Source: Ceratobasidium sp. AG-K (Eukaryota > Basidiomycota > Agaricomycetes > Cantharellales > Ceratobasidiaceae). From it: DNA of 64,000 nt. Positions 22,601-35,155 of this stretch are shown one piece after another. A model generated the notes under the pieces. The model saw nothing but the letters and a program-made list of their open reading frames with translations, made no database searches and was not told where the DNA came from. Each line of letters starts with the position of its first letter. Position 1 is the first letter of the stretch. The stretch covers positions 1,131,001 through 1,195,000 of the forward strand of contig JAWNGF010000015.1 of the NCBI GenBank assembly GCA_037039685.1, read 5' to 3'. The position numbers and the translations under genes were made by a program.

Positions 22601-23835
22601 CCACTTCTGGTGGTTGGCGTCCAGAGCAGAATCAACTTCTTTCCAGCTAAAATTATATTAGCGTGAAGTCCTAGGCATCTGCAACAAACTTGCTTACACC
22701 TCTGGGTGCGAACAATCAAATCCAAGGGGGTAACCGTCCCAGCCGTACAAGTCAACCTTGGCCTCGCCTGATGCATATTGTCCGGCAGAACGCCAGTCGT
22801 TGTGCGTGCTGCAGCCCCATGTGTGTTTGAGTAATGATCCCGCAAACAAGATGAATGTGCTCACATAGGCACCTTGGTAATTCCGTTCTCCCTCATAACT
22901 TCAATGATCCATTTCATGTGATCAGTATGACCATACGTATACTGGTTCTACAAGCCAAACGTCAACACTTGCCTGCGCCCACCTTGATATCCAGCTCACC
23001 GAAGGATCACTCATGCTAAACTCGTTCTCGCTCTGAACCAAAATCACAGGACCAGCAGGGTACTGGTACGGTGCTGTGTATTTTGATACCTCGGTAATCC
23101 AGGGCTTCCAAGCAGCAGTAAAGTCAGAGCCGTTTGAACGGGCTGCATCGGCCAGGGTGGCGATCCACCCAGGGAAGCCGCCAGCAGATGTTTCGGCGTT
23201 GATGTAGCTGCAGGATTGTTAGTAACCAGAATGATCCAATTTTAGTGGGCTTACGGGCCAGGCCGGACAATGACCAGAATTCCGACGCTTTGAGCGACGT
23301 CCAAAAACTGCGTAACCGAGCGGTGTCCCTCAAAGTTGAGGGTTCCACGCTTCCCCTCGGTAATACCCCAGTGTAAGTAAATGGAGACGGCGTTGAATCC
23401 AGCCGCCTGCGCAATTTTAATGAGAGGGATTCGAAGGTTCGGCGAACTCAGCAACACGTACCTTCATCTTCTCGAGGACATCGCGCCAAAGCGGGATGGA
23501 TGGCAGTCGCCAAGGATGGAACTCCCCACTAGGCAACACATTAATATGTGACCTAAAGACGACCAAAGAAGACAAACCTAAAGACCATGATGCGCTTTCC
23601 ATCTAGCAAAATCGAGTGCTGGTCTAAGGTGACTGCGGCAGATGAATTTCCAGCATAGAAACCGGGCGAGCCGGGGGATGGAACGTATCTGTTCGCACAT
23701 CAGTTGTATTCAGCTTTCGACATGTTGAACTTACTTTTGGGACAGGTCAACATTGGATTGCCGAGCAACGATCTCTCCCAAAGCGGGAAGACCGAGCAAG
23801 GACCCAACTCCTAGCAAAGTCGAGGAAAGCTTCAT
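19627..23835 (-). pseudogene. Beta-galactosidase GH35, copy 1 (indels present)
   Basis: Multi-exon GH35 gene. The likely start is 23835 (MKLSSTLLGVGSLLGLPALG, a signal peptide), since the sequence upstream of it aligns with non-coding sequence of copy 2; a Met at 23925 would add an implausible extension. In order it shows SGEFHPWRLPSIPLWRD, FNAVSIYLHWGITEGKRGTL, YINAETSAGGFPGW, VILVQSENEF (general acid Glu, about 23040) and AEYQGGAFDPW (nucleophile Glu, about 22355). C-terminal sandwich-domain exons end near GWQFGR (about 19980) and two to three short 3' exons. One-base differences from copy 2 break the frame: an extra A near 21150 after FGPYLVR, an extra C and an extra A near 19803-19815, and a one-base loss near 19660. 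Three are in homopolymers. Either an inactivated duplicate or sequence errors; the catalytic exons are open. Confidence 0.75.
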
Positions 23836-24562
23836 GCCGACAAGCCAAAGCAAAACCACACCAAAAATCACCCCCACACGCGGTCTTAAGTAGGTTCGAG
23901 CCGGTGGCTTCTCTTTAGACCACATGGTATTGAACTGGAATGTGGACGGGAATTGTCAGGCTTCCTTGTGCGGCGAATTCAACTTTAGAGGCTCTCAGCC
24001 CCGTCGTGGTCTCCATTTGGGGTATGAGAACGTTGATTGGCGCCCGGCGCTCACCGGATGACCTCATCAGAAGGCAGATGTCGGGCGACTGAGGTATATT
24101 TGGATGCTTCTACGGCTTGGTCAGGCCATGGAGACTGTTCGGACTTGGCTAGTTCGGTATTTTTCTCGCCGAAGCTGCCAGTTCAATGCGGCTCCCGGCA
24201 TCTGAGAGCACACCGTTTGGCTTGGCTAGTGTATTCCCCGCCGGTTTCACTGGTTCTATTCAGGATATGCCCATGTTCACTCCGGTTGGTAGAACGCATC
24301 CAAACCTGAGCCTTCTCCTTCAATAAATCTATGCTCCCGACCGCTGTATACCGTAGCCATCGGGATGCATAACCATACTAGCTATTACAACGCCTTGGAT
24401 TCATTACCTTTGGCTGCTTACCAAGTCACCCATCATCGCTACTCCCGACAAAAAGTAGTGCCAAGTAATATCAGTCACTTGAATTCCAGCTACCATCACA
24501 TCAACATCTTCAGGGTACGTTTAAGCAACCATTCAATAACCTCGTGAGCCGTATGTCTGCAG
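23836..24562. promoter_or_regulatory. Region between the two GH35 genes
   Basis: Contains the GH35 copy 1 promoter. A TACTTAAGA sequence at about 23885 aligns with TATTTAAGG upstream of copy 2, and a GGCTCTCAGCCCCG block at about 23990 is shared with 28750, so the duplicated unit includes upstream DNA. The plus-strand frame at 24037-24309 has no family resemblance. Confidence 0.5.
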
Positions 24563-27500
24563 TCAGGCAGCCAGTTCCCTGACAACCTCTTTGCCCGACT
24601 GTAACACAACCGATGAGATCAGCGCCAGTCCAGCAATTTGGGCGCCTTTTGCATCTATGTGCCAACCCGGATCAGTACCCGAGCACGGGCAGGCGCGCTA
24701 GAAAACGTACCCAAGGACCAGACGGTTATGAGGACGTCATTTTCCCCTCGGTGATTCAGAATACCCTCGGGGACCTAGTATTGTGGAAATTAGATACGCG
24801 CATATAATCCCTCCAGAGGCACTCACGGGGAACGTGGTCTGCGGTCCATAGTTTGATGTAAAACTAGTCGAATCCCGTTATCACCACGATCCCCGTCACC
24901 CCAAACAATCACTCACCGACCAAACTGCCAGCCATTTACATATAACATGGCTCGGTAATTACTTGATGGTGTACGAGTAAATTTGAATGATAGTGTTAAA
25001 TCCGTCGTCTCCTCTGCGTTGAGCGAGAATGTCGTCTTGTATGCCGTGATTCCCGCCTTGGTAAGCCCTACAAATGGAGTGCACGACGAGTCTGTCAAAC
25101 TTGAATTCCAGGCGCTCGTGAAGTTGAAATTTGGATAAATCGCTCCAATGCGCTCGACATACAGTCCTCCCTGGTTAAGTGGACCTCGAATAATGTCCTT
25201 GGTTTCTTCTCCATCAACGTTCCCAATCAGCTTCCAGGAGGTAAAATCGCTACCTCCTAGAAGTTCGTACCCTCTGATACCCCGAGGTGCCTGTGAATGC
25301 GCCGAGGTGTTATTTGTAGCCAAACCCTACTGGAAAATAACTAGCCTTGGACTTGCCCTCCCAATTTTCTTCATCTATGCCCGTGTTATCTACCACGACG
25401 GTTATAACGTTTTCGGCCCCGACTACGCCCACGGGGAACGTATAAGTCGCTTCCACAGTGTCGCTACTCGACTGGCCAGAGCCAAGGAACACGCCGTTGA
25501 GGAACACGCTGAATCCAAAGTAAGAGCCTCTGAAGAATTGTCAGCGTACACCCAATATGATCTAAGCCAGCCCTACCCTTGCACAACGAGCCTCACCCCG
25601 GTGGCCTGACCTGAGAACTTGCCACGATAGACAGTATTACCTAGCCGTCTGGTCAACTGGATGCAGAACTTATATTAGTGATCGCTCTCACCTTGATGAT
25701 AGCCGTACTCGTCTGCATACAGCATCAACTTTCCTCCGAGTGGCTGGAACCTAGCTGGACGGGTTGTAGTAGTTTTGTTTGCTTCCACCCAAGTGGAGTC
25801 ATCAAAGCCGAGTGCTATTTCAGGAAGCGAGTCCGAGCATCGCCATTCGAGACTCTTCAAGTCGGGGAGTTTGGGCTTCAAGTCCTGGACCTTGATACTT
25901 CCTTTGAGTGTCCCAGTAGCAGTTTTTGACAGCTCCACATTCTTGCCGTTCCAGGTAACGCTTTTCACGCTGGACGGAGCAAGAACTTCCAAATCGGTGC
26001 TCGCATCACTATTCAAGTCGCCAACGATAGCAAGGGTCGATCCACTGATGGTTGCATTTCGTACGAGGTATGGACCAAAGACCAAAACACTCCCAGTGCG
26101 TGGGCTGAGATCGTATTTGCCATTTCCGCTGGTACCACTGACGCGAGGCTGCCAAATGCGAGGGGCCAGCCAACTTTTGTTTGCCAGCCATACTGAGCTT
26201 TTGCCCACCGTGACGCGGGTTAGGCCGGATGATGGGGCGGAACCCGAGATGGAGGCCACGCCATTGGACAAGGAAGCAGAAAGAGACGATACAGATCCCG
26301 AGATGATTGGTTTGGTGCGAGACGTAGTGGGGATCACGGTTCGAGTCGTTTGATTCGAGGCATATAGTACGATGTGATCTTCCCCATCAAGCGTGAGCCA
26401 AGTTGCAACCTTCTCGTCGTCAGCCCCGCGAATTGCAATAAAAGATAATTACCCACGCACCTCGGCGGTAGTATATCGAACCACGCTCTTTCCAAATGGA
26501 TATTCAGTCACGAAAATCTTACTATCCCGGCCGTCCAACGCCAACCCGGAAAGAGTAACACTCCCAGTCGCGGTTTTGACGTCTAATGTAAACTCGACGC
26601 GGGCAGTATTTGCGTTAGTGGTCTGTCGCACGATGTAGAAGCGTTGGCCAGCATCGGTCGCAAGATGGGTGGTAAAGATCTTGGAGGATGAAGCGAGCTC
26701 GATACCGGTGCTAATTCGGCCTGCGACATGATAGTGGGGTGTGGCGTGGAGGAAGAGCCCGTGAAGTTTGATTTCGTGGAATTTGGGAGTGAGTGCACGG
26801 TCTTCCGAAATGGCCTAGCAGAGCATACAATCCGAAAGAAGGCTGTCCGTGAAAGACTAGTACTGACCGCTCCCCAATCATATCTACCGCCAAATTCAGC
26901 TCGCGAATCCGCTGCATTCAAGTTCGGATACTCACGACGTATACACGATGGGAGCAGCCAGGTTCCCCCAATTCGTCCCCCCATAACTATATATTCCCGA
27001 TTAGCCGGGTATAACGGGCCGCAAAGAAAAACAAACGCACATCATATAGAGCGACTGCAAGGACGTTCCAGCCGCATAATTGTTCTTGTAAATAACGCTA
27101 GCGAACTAAGTTCATGATTAGCAAACGGGAAAGGCTGATCCAAGTTATTTACCTGTTCGTTGAGCAGCTTATAACAAGACTCGTAGCCCGGTCCGTTCCT
27201 GCAAGTTACTTCCTTAGAGCCTCAACTAGGCAGAGTGAGAAGGACTGACCATCCATCGAGTGCCCCACCCTGGTACTCTGCAAACGACAGGTATATTAGA
27301 GTTGTCGCAGATCGATCAGGGTGCCGATCAATCGAAATTACCAAGGCGGTCCAGATGAGTACTTGGATACTACAGTGGGGAACACCACTCACCAGCCAGA
27401 TACAACGGCTCGGCTGGGTTCAGCCTTTGGTGATCAAGATCGAGGGATGCGTCCAACTCCTTCCACCTATATCCAAGTTAGAGACATCAAGAGACGTCCA

Positions 27501-28615
27501 AAACCAACACCTACACTTCTGGTTTGGAGCAGTCCCAACCGAGGGGATATCCGTCTCTGGCATACAGATCGACCTTGGCTGCCCCGGTTGCATATTCTCC
27601 TTGGGGACGGTAATCGTTGTGCGTTCTATCGATCCTAGTTAGTAGAATCCGAACCCCGATCAACTCAAGCTCACATTGGAACCTTGGTAATCCCATTACT
27701 CCTCATCGTTTCCATAATCCACTTCATGTGGTCGGTATGTCCATACGACCACGGGTTCTATCCAGATGTCATCAATATCCAGTCATTTGGTTAGACGCCA
27801 GTCTTACTGTCGGGTTATCTCCTCCATACTCATTCTCACTTTGCATGAGGATGACTGGTCCGTCCGGATACTGGTATGGCGCAACAAACTTGGAAACCTG
27901 GATAATGTATGGTTTCCAAGCGGCGGTAAAATCTGTGCCATTGGAGCGAGATGCGTCGGCGAGGTTGGTGACCCAGCCAGGCATACCACCCGAAGTGGTC
28001 TCGGCATTGATATAACTGTCACGGAACATGAGAAAAAAGTATGAAACGCAGGATAATACGTACAGTCCGGGACGAACGATAACTAGAATACCAACTTCCT
28101 GGGCCAAATCTAGGAATTTGGTAACGGAACGGTGCCCTTCAAAGTTGAGTGTGCCTCGTTTTCCCTCGGTAATACCCCAGTGAAGGTATATCGACACGGT
28201 GTTGAACCCCCCAGCCTGTCCATCCCGAATCAGAAGGTAGTTGATATTGATAATCATGGATCCACCTTGATCTTCTCGAGGATATCGCGCCAAAGCGGGA
28301 TCGAAGGCAGTCTCCATGGGTGAAATTCCCCACTACTCAAACGTTAACGCGGGCACCACAAAGTCACCAACCAAGGACAAACCTGAACACCATCACACGT
28401 TTTCCATCGAGCAGAAGCGAGTACTGGTCAAATGTGACCGACGCAGACGAATTACCGGCATAGAACCCCGGCGATCCAGGCGATTGGACATATCTACTCG
28501 CGGTCAGTACAGTCAAACAACTCCATGACGCTCACTTTTTAGACTGGCCGACGGTAGTTTGCCCAAACGCTAGTCCTCCCAGCGCAAGAACGCCAAGTAG
28601 CGAGGAGACCTTCAT
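24563..28615 (-). CDS. Beta-galactosidase GH35, copy 2
   Basis: Predicted secreted beta-galactosidase that hydrolyses terminal beta-D-galactosyl residues. The start at 28615 gives MKVSSLLGVLALGGLAFG, a typical signal peptide (an in-frame Met at 28627 adds four residues). The order matches copy 1: SSGEFHPWRLPSIPLWRD across an intron, GGFNTVSIYLHWGITEGKRG, YINAETTSGGMPGW, VILMQSENEY (acid/base Glu, about 27835), AEYQGGALDGW (nucleophile Glu, about 27265), NGPGYESCYKLLNEQ, YGGTNWGNLAAP, and the C-terminal domains (SPRTGSVLVFGPYLVRNATI, EWRCSDSLPEIALGFDD, NGWQFGR). The last exons read VPEGILNHRGENDVLITVW and end LQSGKEVVRELAA with TGA at 24563-24565. No frame breaks were noticed. It is a tandem paralogue of copy 1 in the same orientation. 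Confidence 0.85.
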
Positions 28616-29180
28616 TTTTCCCCACATGCGGGATAACCCCCAGCGCGAGGCCTTAAATACACATGCTAGTTGCTTCTGACTGGGTCATATGAGACTCGGT
28701 GAACCAATCGACAGGCTTGCCGTAGGCGAACGGCTCATTCACCATTCGAGACTCTCAGCCCCGCATCTGAGATTCCTGGTTTTGAATCCGAGACAGGTTC
28801 TGGCTGGTACTGCATTTGTTCATCCTGGTTTTTGTAGATTCGGTGAAAGTCATGAGTGCGCAAGTTCGAGGATAGTGAGTGACTAGCTGGAAGCTCGCAA
28901 GGTAGATGGATATATTTGAGCGTAAACCAGTTGATTGTGCCAGACTCCTACGCTGGGCGATGACAGCCGCCTCCGGACCTCCGCCCAATTTAGACCACAC
29001 AACCGCCCAGCGCTTCTAAAATAGCATCATGCCGAACCAACCATCCAACGATTGTGGAATATTTGAACGCTTCCAAGACCTTGGCCGAAGCCTCTCGAGT
29101 GTTCGTACTGGTATATCGGCAGCTTGTCGGCGCAAACGAATCCTATCGATTAAATGTGTATAAATGTACAGATGTCACTT
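28616..29180. other. Intergenic region between GH35 copy 2 and the MFS gene
   Basis: Holds the GH35 copy 2 promoter (TATTTAAGG at about 28651) and the 3' end of the MFS gene. No further gene was recognised. Confidence 0.45.
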
Positions 29181-31327
29181 CTACTCTAATGCGATACCCC
29201 TCCGAGTCCGACTTCTCCACGTTGCAACCCCGCTCAGAATGAGCGCCATCACACAGCTGACAAGAGCTACGTAGACGCTAGACCTCTGTTAGACTTGACC
29301 GGGTCTCACATTATGATTAGCTCACCTTTGGATGTAGCATCCTCTTCCCTCGAGACACACCATTCCCTCGCCGCTCAGTATGGAAGGTTTTGAATGGCTA
29401 TCAAAATTTCGTCCGAATGCATAATTGTATACGTTTCCAAACAAGGCCTACCATACGAGTCAATACCTATCGCCTACATTTGAACCTTAACTTACCGCGG
29501 CGATACCCATCAATCCCACATTCTGGGAGAAATGACCTACGCCCGGTGTCAGCTTCGTTGAGCTACAAAGGCCGACCCACACTTACCAAGTCCAAATCTC
29601 TCTAACACAAGTGCGGGGAACAACGCAAATGTCGACCCGTAGGCAACACCTAGCGTTGCGCTGACGGCCCATAGGTGTTCTATACACATGTCATTCAGCA
29701 CGAAACAGAACAAACGAAGAACGGAGTTAAGTACCTGGTTTGGTAACGTTGAAAAGAATCGAGCTTGCGGCGATTCCGATTATGGACGATAGGGTCAAAC
29801 ATGAGGTGCGTGGGATCGTGTGGGTGTGCGAAAGATGGTCGGCGAGGAAGCCTGTGGTCGCGTCAGCACGTGCCAGTGTACCAAAGATAAAATGATTTAC
29901 CGACGCCAAGACGTCCAACAAAACTGCACACGCTCAATAGTCCAACTTGACTCGCCTGGGCGGCCACAGCGGCAGTCTTGTCCCAGTCGTCATTTCCAGA
30001 AGAAAACAGTGCTTGTACGATCGAGCCGACGTTATTGATATCTGTGGATGGATTAGCACACGGATTGGGCGCTGAAGAATGGACGTACACATTAGACCTG
30101 GTCCACCGACTGTCCGACGTGTGATTAGCAACCAGACTCGAGACGGAAATCAAGTGGACATACGGCATCCAACAACCCCAAAGATGACCCAAAAATCAAG
30201 CGACTTGGTCAGTCCCAACCCATGTACATCCTCTTCTTTTTGTCGATCCAGAGTCGAACTGCGGGGAGTGCCGGCCCCACTGGCAACAGGTGTAGCAGCC
30301 TGACTTGCCCAGGGATTGCGCTCGCCATACAACACGCTGTCGTCTGTCGAGTATCGCAGCGGGGTGTCTTCGCCCCACACAGGTCTTTCTGGTCCATGAT
30401 CTTCCTCCTCTGCCGCCGCCTCTTCGTCTTCCTCGGTCAACTGGACCTGACCATCGACTGGCCTCGAGCGCACCAGCAACCCACCCAGAAACACCGCCCC
30501 ACCCGTGCCCACACACAACACAACCAAAAACGCCCCAATCCGACCGGGGAACAACTCGCGCGCAATCGTCGAGAAGAAAAATGCCGATAGCCCAAATGCA
30601 GAGTTGGTCCCTCCAGTGGTCGAGGCGTGCTGGTGTTGAAGTTAGCCTCGAGCCAGCCGAGCTTACAACAGACTCACGTATTTATCCTCGACGACTTTGA
30701 CGCCGGCGTTCATGGCGCTGATAACACCCGCACTTCCAGCTACCCCAGTTGCAAAGCTGCACAATGCCAGGACAGACACAAGTGGACTGAGAATCCATCC
30801 CGTAGACGAGGGCTGAGGAGTCGCACGGGAGAAGAGGAATGCGATGCCCCCATAGCCCAGGAAGAGCAGGATTGACGCTGTAAACAACGGTCTGCGGTGG
30901 GTGAGCACAAGTCTGACGTAAGAACAGAGAGACATACAGTTTTGGACCCCGTCGGTCCACAACGTATCCTGATACAGGTGCAAAGCTGGGTGCATGTTCA
31001 AACCAGTGGGTCACGCGATTGGATAGGAACTTACAAGTACACTCCAACTAGCGCCACAATCAGCGTTATTCACAAGCAGAATACAGATATCTCACTGTTT
31101 CCCGCTATTCCAATCACATTCAACTGCGTGTGGTTAAGATTCAACTTTTGCCCCAGTTGAGGCGCGTAAGCCGAATAAACCTATCCAACATCCGTCAGCC
31201 AACTCATATCTGAGCGACATAAGATACTCACATAGTTGGTCCCCGCTGCGAGAGCGACCAACACGCATCCCGCAAGAGTTTGAATCTGCACCCTCCGACT
31301 CGGAGCAGAAAGGCTCATCGTCGTCAT
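29181..31327 (-). CDS. MFS transporter, nodulin-like / Mch1-like
   Basis: Integral membrane transporter of the major facilitator superfamily, most like fungal Mch1-type (nodulin-like) monocarboxylate-transporter-related proteins; the substrate is unknown. It starts at 31327 (MTTMSLSAPSRRVQIQTLAG). The first helix AGCVLVALAAGTNYVYSAYAP runs across an intron (GTGAGT donor), then LNLNHTQLNVIGIAGN. A loop carries SGYVVDRRGPKL, followed by LFTASILLFLGYGGIAFLF, ALCSFATGVAGSAGVISAMN and GAFLVVLCVGTGGAVFLGGLLV. A long acidic cytoplasmic loop (about 30420-30250) comes next. The second half includes LWAVSATLGVAYGSTFALFP, GNVYNYAFGRNFDSH, CLEGRGCY and a last helix VYVALVSCVMALILSGVATW, ending at TAG 29181-29183. 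There are at least nine exons, all joining in frame where I traced them. Confidence 0.82.
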
Positions 31328-32949
31328 CTGTTGCAGAAGCACAGTTGGGATTTCACACGTGACTTGACCCCATCAACGGATTTTGGCTTTGATGGGCCCC
31401 CATTTTAGCTTGTTTCAGCAAGTCTTGTAGCAAGCTACTCTTTCCGCTATTTCTTGCTGGAACTCCTATTGGCTTCACGGCCTCTTCTCAGCTCCATTAG
31501 ACAAGTTCAGCCACAACTGGAGTTTGAGCTTTGTTTTCTTACTCTGTGAGCTCCTGGGTCTCAGTTGCCTTGATGCTGATCAGAACCCGCTCTGGTTGGA
31601 AAGCCAAGCCACTGGTGGGGCTAGACAAACTTCCAACATCCTCTTGATACTGCTTGAGTTACATGATTCTCTGGCCTGGGTTTGTTGCTAGGTTGATCAC
31701 CAGGTTGTTTCAAGGCTTGAGAGTACAATGCGCAAATGGTCAGTGTAGTTCTTAACGCAAGATTGTAGGACTTCACAGTGTCACGGTTAGTATCAATATA
31801 TGAACACTTAGGCAATGAGTGATCAGTGGAGGTGTGTGTGACAAAGCAGCCTGAACCAATGGTGCAACTAGTCCAGCACTTATGCTTCCCTACAAGCAGA
31901 TTCCCCTTCCGCATACTTACAATGCCTGGACGTAGACAATAGATGATAGATAGGCAATAAAGTTCAGGCAAAGTATCCGGGACTCCTGTGGAATCATTTA
32001 CTAGGCTCCACCTTGGCTTAAACAGAGATTTTAGGAGCTGACAACCCAAGAACAACAAACCCGAGGTTGGTGGGGCACTATTTCTGCTTCACAGGTGCCA
32101 TTTTGCCCAATGTGAATGTTGGGAGTGTTTAATGGGGAAAGTATCTGAGTGATAACTCATATCAAAGAGAGTATTCTTAGTCACCCAGGCTGATCGCACT
32201 CTGGTATTTGCTTTGCCTGACTTTCCCCATATGTTATATCATGATTATATATTATCCGGTGTTTGATTGTAACCAGTGCCCTTCCCCTCCAACTCTGTAT
32301 CCTGTTCCATGTGAGTCAAGCTCCCCATTGTCAGTTTCATCTCTACCATACTTGTTCTTATACCTCTTCTAAGGCATGGGCAACCACATAGTATAGGCAC
32401 TTGCTTGCTCATAATCTGGTTGGTGTTGTTCAATATTATATGTGGGGTAAACTGCATCATTTGGGGTGGTAATGTTGACAAAATGTTTGTAACCTGGTGC
32501 GACATCAGTAGGTAGCTTAGTTGTCACGGTGGTCATGTGCTCATGTGCATAAAAACAGCTACAAATATTCTGACTGGGGCTGGTATTGGTCTTCCCGCTT
32601 CAGTCATATGTATGAATTGCCACCTTGCACAGAAGGTTTCTCCAACCCATAAAATATTTGACTCAAGCATCAAGGGCTGGCACATGGTATTTGACCTCAA
32701 AATGTGCCTGGTCTTGCCCATGATTTTTACAGCCTTGCATAGGTTAGCGGCTTGGGAATCTCAGTTATTGCTGACCTGTCAAACTCAGACTATGGGGTTC
32801 AAAACTGTCACTTCACTATTTACAAGGATACCAGATGTACTTCTGTTTGTATCCTCAATCCACCCACTTTGCAAGCCCTCATTGGCATTATGCTACAGTC
32901 CCCCTATCCATCCATAGCTAGCTTGTTTAGTGTTAATCTCCCTCCATAT
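31328..32949. other. CpG-poor intergenic region, no gene recognised
   Basis: Transition from the gene-rich to the transposon-rich half. It is AT-richer than the left side and low in CG dinucleotides. Frames at 31621-32058 (minus) and 32537-32917 (plus) have no recognisable family; they may be relics of old elements. Confidence 0.4.
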
Positions 32950-33189
32950 CAGCAAAAACCCACTGGGATATGGAGTGATTTAGAGTGATTTCAGAAAGAG
33001 ACTATGCTTACAGTGGTTTGGAGCACTTTCAAGCCATTTCAATTCCACCAATTTGGATTTCAGGGTTGTTGGAGTAGCTGAAATCTGAGCCCTGAATTTG
33101 GAGTGTTCCAAAGCACTTCAACTCACTCAAAGCATAGTCTGTTTCCCATATCACTTCAAAGCACTGCAAATCCTGGCGGGTTTTTGCTG
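32950..33189. mobile_element. MITE-like 240-base inverted-repeat element
   Basis: The outer ends are CAGCAAAAACCC and its exact complement GGGTTTTTGCTG. The inverted similarity continues inward (AGACTATGCTT near 33001 on the left, AAGCATAGTCT near 33130 on the right). Size, terminal inverted repeats and lack of coding capacity fit a non-autonomous DNA transposon. Confidence 0.7.
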
Positions 33190-33539
33190 ATGCAGTCTTT
33201 CTGTCCTGCGCTGGGGTTGTGTACAAGGGTACAAGTCATGGTATTCAATCCAAGGATTGATGTCTAATCATTCAGGACTACACACACCTACTGAGCACAC
33301 CAATTTTGGTGTGCATATGAACATACACTATTATATTATGCATGCCAAATTTCAGCTGGGAGATCCTTCTTGGGTAGGATCTAAGGATCTATTACTTTCA
33401 GAATCATTTTCTTCAGGCCTATTTCATAGTATTTTGTAATAGAAGGCACTTTCCCAAAAATAACAGCTCCTTAAGTCCTGCCCAAGAAGGATCTCCCAGC
33501 TGAAATTTGGCATGCATAATATAATAGTGTATGCACATA

Positions 33540-35155
33540 CAGTGCTGCAAAAAATCAATCACAAAAACCATGTGCAGGTAGTGCAGGCCAGCTGGGGAAT
33601 GATGTGTTGGATTATGTCAGCCAGTTGCCATATGCAAGGTCACTGTGCTTTTTGGCTACCAAATGAGTCATGTTTGGCCTTGTTTGGATCTGTGGTTGGG
33701 GAGAAATGCAACATCTGGCAAAAAGGTTTTTGCAATCAATTGTTTGCAAGGCATACATGGATAACAAAGTCAGACAAAATCAGTAGTTAATGGACCCCCC
33801 CTTAGCCTTGATCACCTCCCTCATTCTATTAGGCATGCTGCTGATCAGATTCTGACACAGCTCTGGCTCCACCTTCTCCCACTCCACCTGGAACCTTTCC
33901 CACAGCTCCAAAACCCCCCTTGGAGGATGTTCATGCTCCCCCAGCCTCCTTTTGATGATGCCCCATAAGTTTTCAATTGGATTGAGATCTGGGGAGTTGG
34001 AAGGCCATTCCATGACCTCAAAACCATTGTCAGCTAGCCAATTTGTTGCCAATTTGGACTTGTGAGCAGGAGCATTGTCCTGTTGGAAGATAATGTCTTC
34101 CACCTCCTTCCCATAATACTCCAAAGTCTGCATCAACTCATCCTCCAAAATCTCCACATAGACCTCCTGGGTAACTGTGTCTTCAATCTTGGTAGCATAG
34201 CCAGGCCCATCCCAACAAAAACAGCCCCAAATCTGAACAGACCCTCCACCTGAGTGAGCTGTGGGCTGGATAGCTGCATCACAAAGCACCTGGCCAGGCC
34301 TAATCCACACCCATTGTTAGCCATCTGACCCTAGGCAGTTGATTTTGGTCTCATCTGACCACATGACCCCTTTCCAGTCCTTGACAGTCCAGTGGCAGTG
34401 GGCACAAGCAAAGGATAGTTGAGCGTTGCAGACATGTTTAGGGAGTTTGGGCTTTGTAACCTTCTTCTTGGCCTTTAAACCAGCATCCTTGAGTGTCTGG
34501 CGGACAGTTTCACGGCTAAGAGTGTGCCCCTCAGCTGTCCTGTATGTCCTAGCCACAGAGGAAGCAGTAGCAGAGTTGCCATTGGTGACAGAGCAAACCA
34601 GGTGGCAAGCTGTAGCAGGGGTGACTTTGAGAGGACAGCCTGGGGGTTTGTGAGGAAGGTTGGGACAGTGTATATTGTGCAGTTTAGAGATGTGTCCCTC
34701 ACTAAGTCCAGTAGTCCTAGAGATTTCAGCATGACAGAGGCCAGCATCAAGCTTAGCAAGCACAGAAACAAGCTTGGAGGGGGAAATGGCCTTAGGCATG
34801 AAGGACAAGAGCTGGAGGGGTGCTGCAGTCCTGGGTGGTGAGCAGTGTGGTAGATATACAACTGGGGGTGCCACTGACATCATCAATGAGGTCACCATGA
34901 TGTCATCTGAGGTCATAATGATGTAACATGACATCAGTGCCAAGCCTGCAAACAATTGATTGCAAAAACTGTTTTGCCAAAGTTTGCATATCTCCACAGC
35001 CACAAGACCAAACAAGACCAAACTGCCACACAGATGTAGCAAGGAAGCAAGGGTAGCCACAGATATACCCTGAGCTTATGTAAGCTTATATGTGTCTTTC
35101 TATTTGGCCAACTCCACCCATGTATGGTTTTTGTGATTGATTTTTTGCAGCACTG
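33540..35155 (-). mobile_element. Tc1/mariner element, complete with TIRs and TA duplication
   Basis: 1616 bases, bounded by terminal inverted repeats starting CAGTGCTGCAAAAAATCAAT (left) with the complementary end at 35155, about 33 bases each. TA dinucleotides flank both sides (33538-33539 and 35156-35157). The interior holds one minus-strand transposase gene. The element is inserted in the right arm of the foldback element. Confidence 0.92.
33780..34799 (-). pseudogene. Tc1 family DD34E transposase with one internal stop
   Basis: One continuous reading frame from the Met at 34799 (MPKAISPSKLVSVLAKLDAG) to TAA at 33780. It is about 339 codons, the normal size for Tc1, and is interrupted only by a TAA at 34317-34319 just after INCLGSDG. 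The N-terminus has the helix-turn-helix region (EISRTTGLSEGHISKL), followed by a second helix-turn-helix-like region (LSRETVRQTLKDAG). Catalytic residues are the Asp in VMWSDETK, the Asp in IFQQDNAPAHKS and the Glu in SPDLNPIENLWG; the last two are separated by 34 residues (DD34E). The stop is a single transition away from CAA. The gene catalyses cut-and-paste transposition when intact; this copy should be inactive unless the stop is a sequence error. Confidence 0.88.

Noticed and set aside
23835..23925. Start of GH35 copy 1 at the upstream Met (23925), giving a membrane anchor
   Set aside because: This stretch aligns with the non-coding upstream region of copy 2 (TACTTAAGA versus TATTTAAGG); the Met at 23835 gives a signal peptide matching copy 2.
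31621..32917. Open frames of 126-145 codons in the 31.3-32.9 kb spacer
   Set aside because: No recognisable family, no splice context, and CpG-poor relic-like composition; not called as genes.
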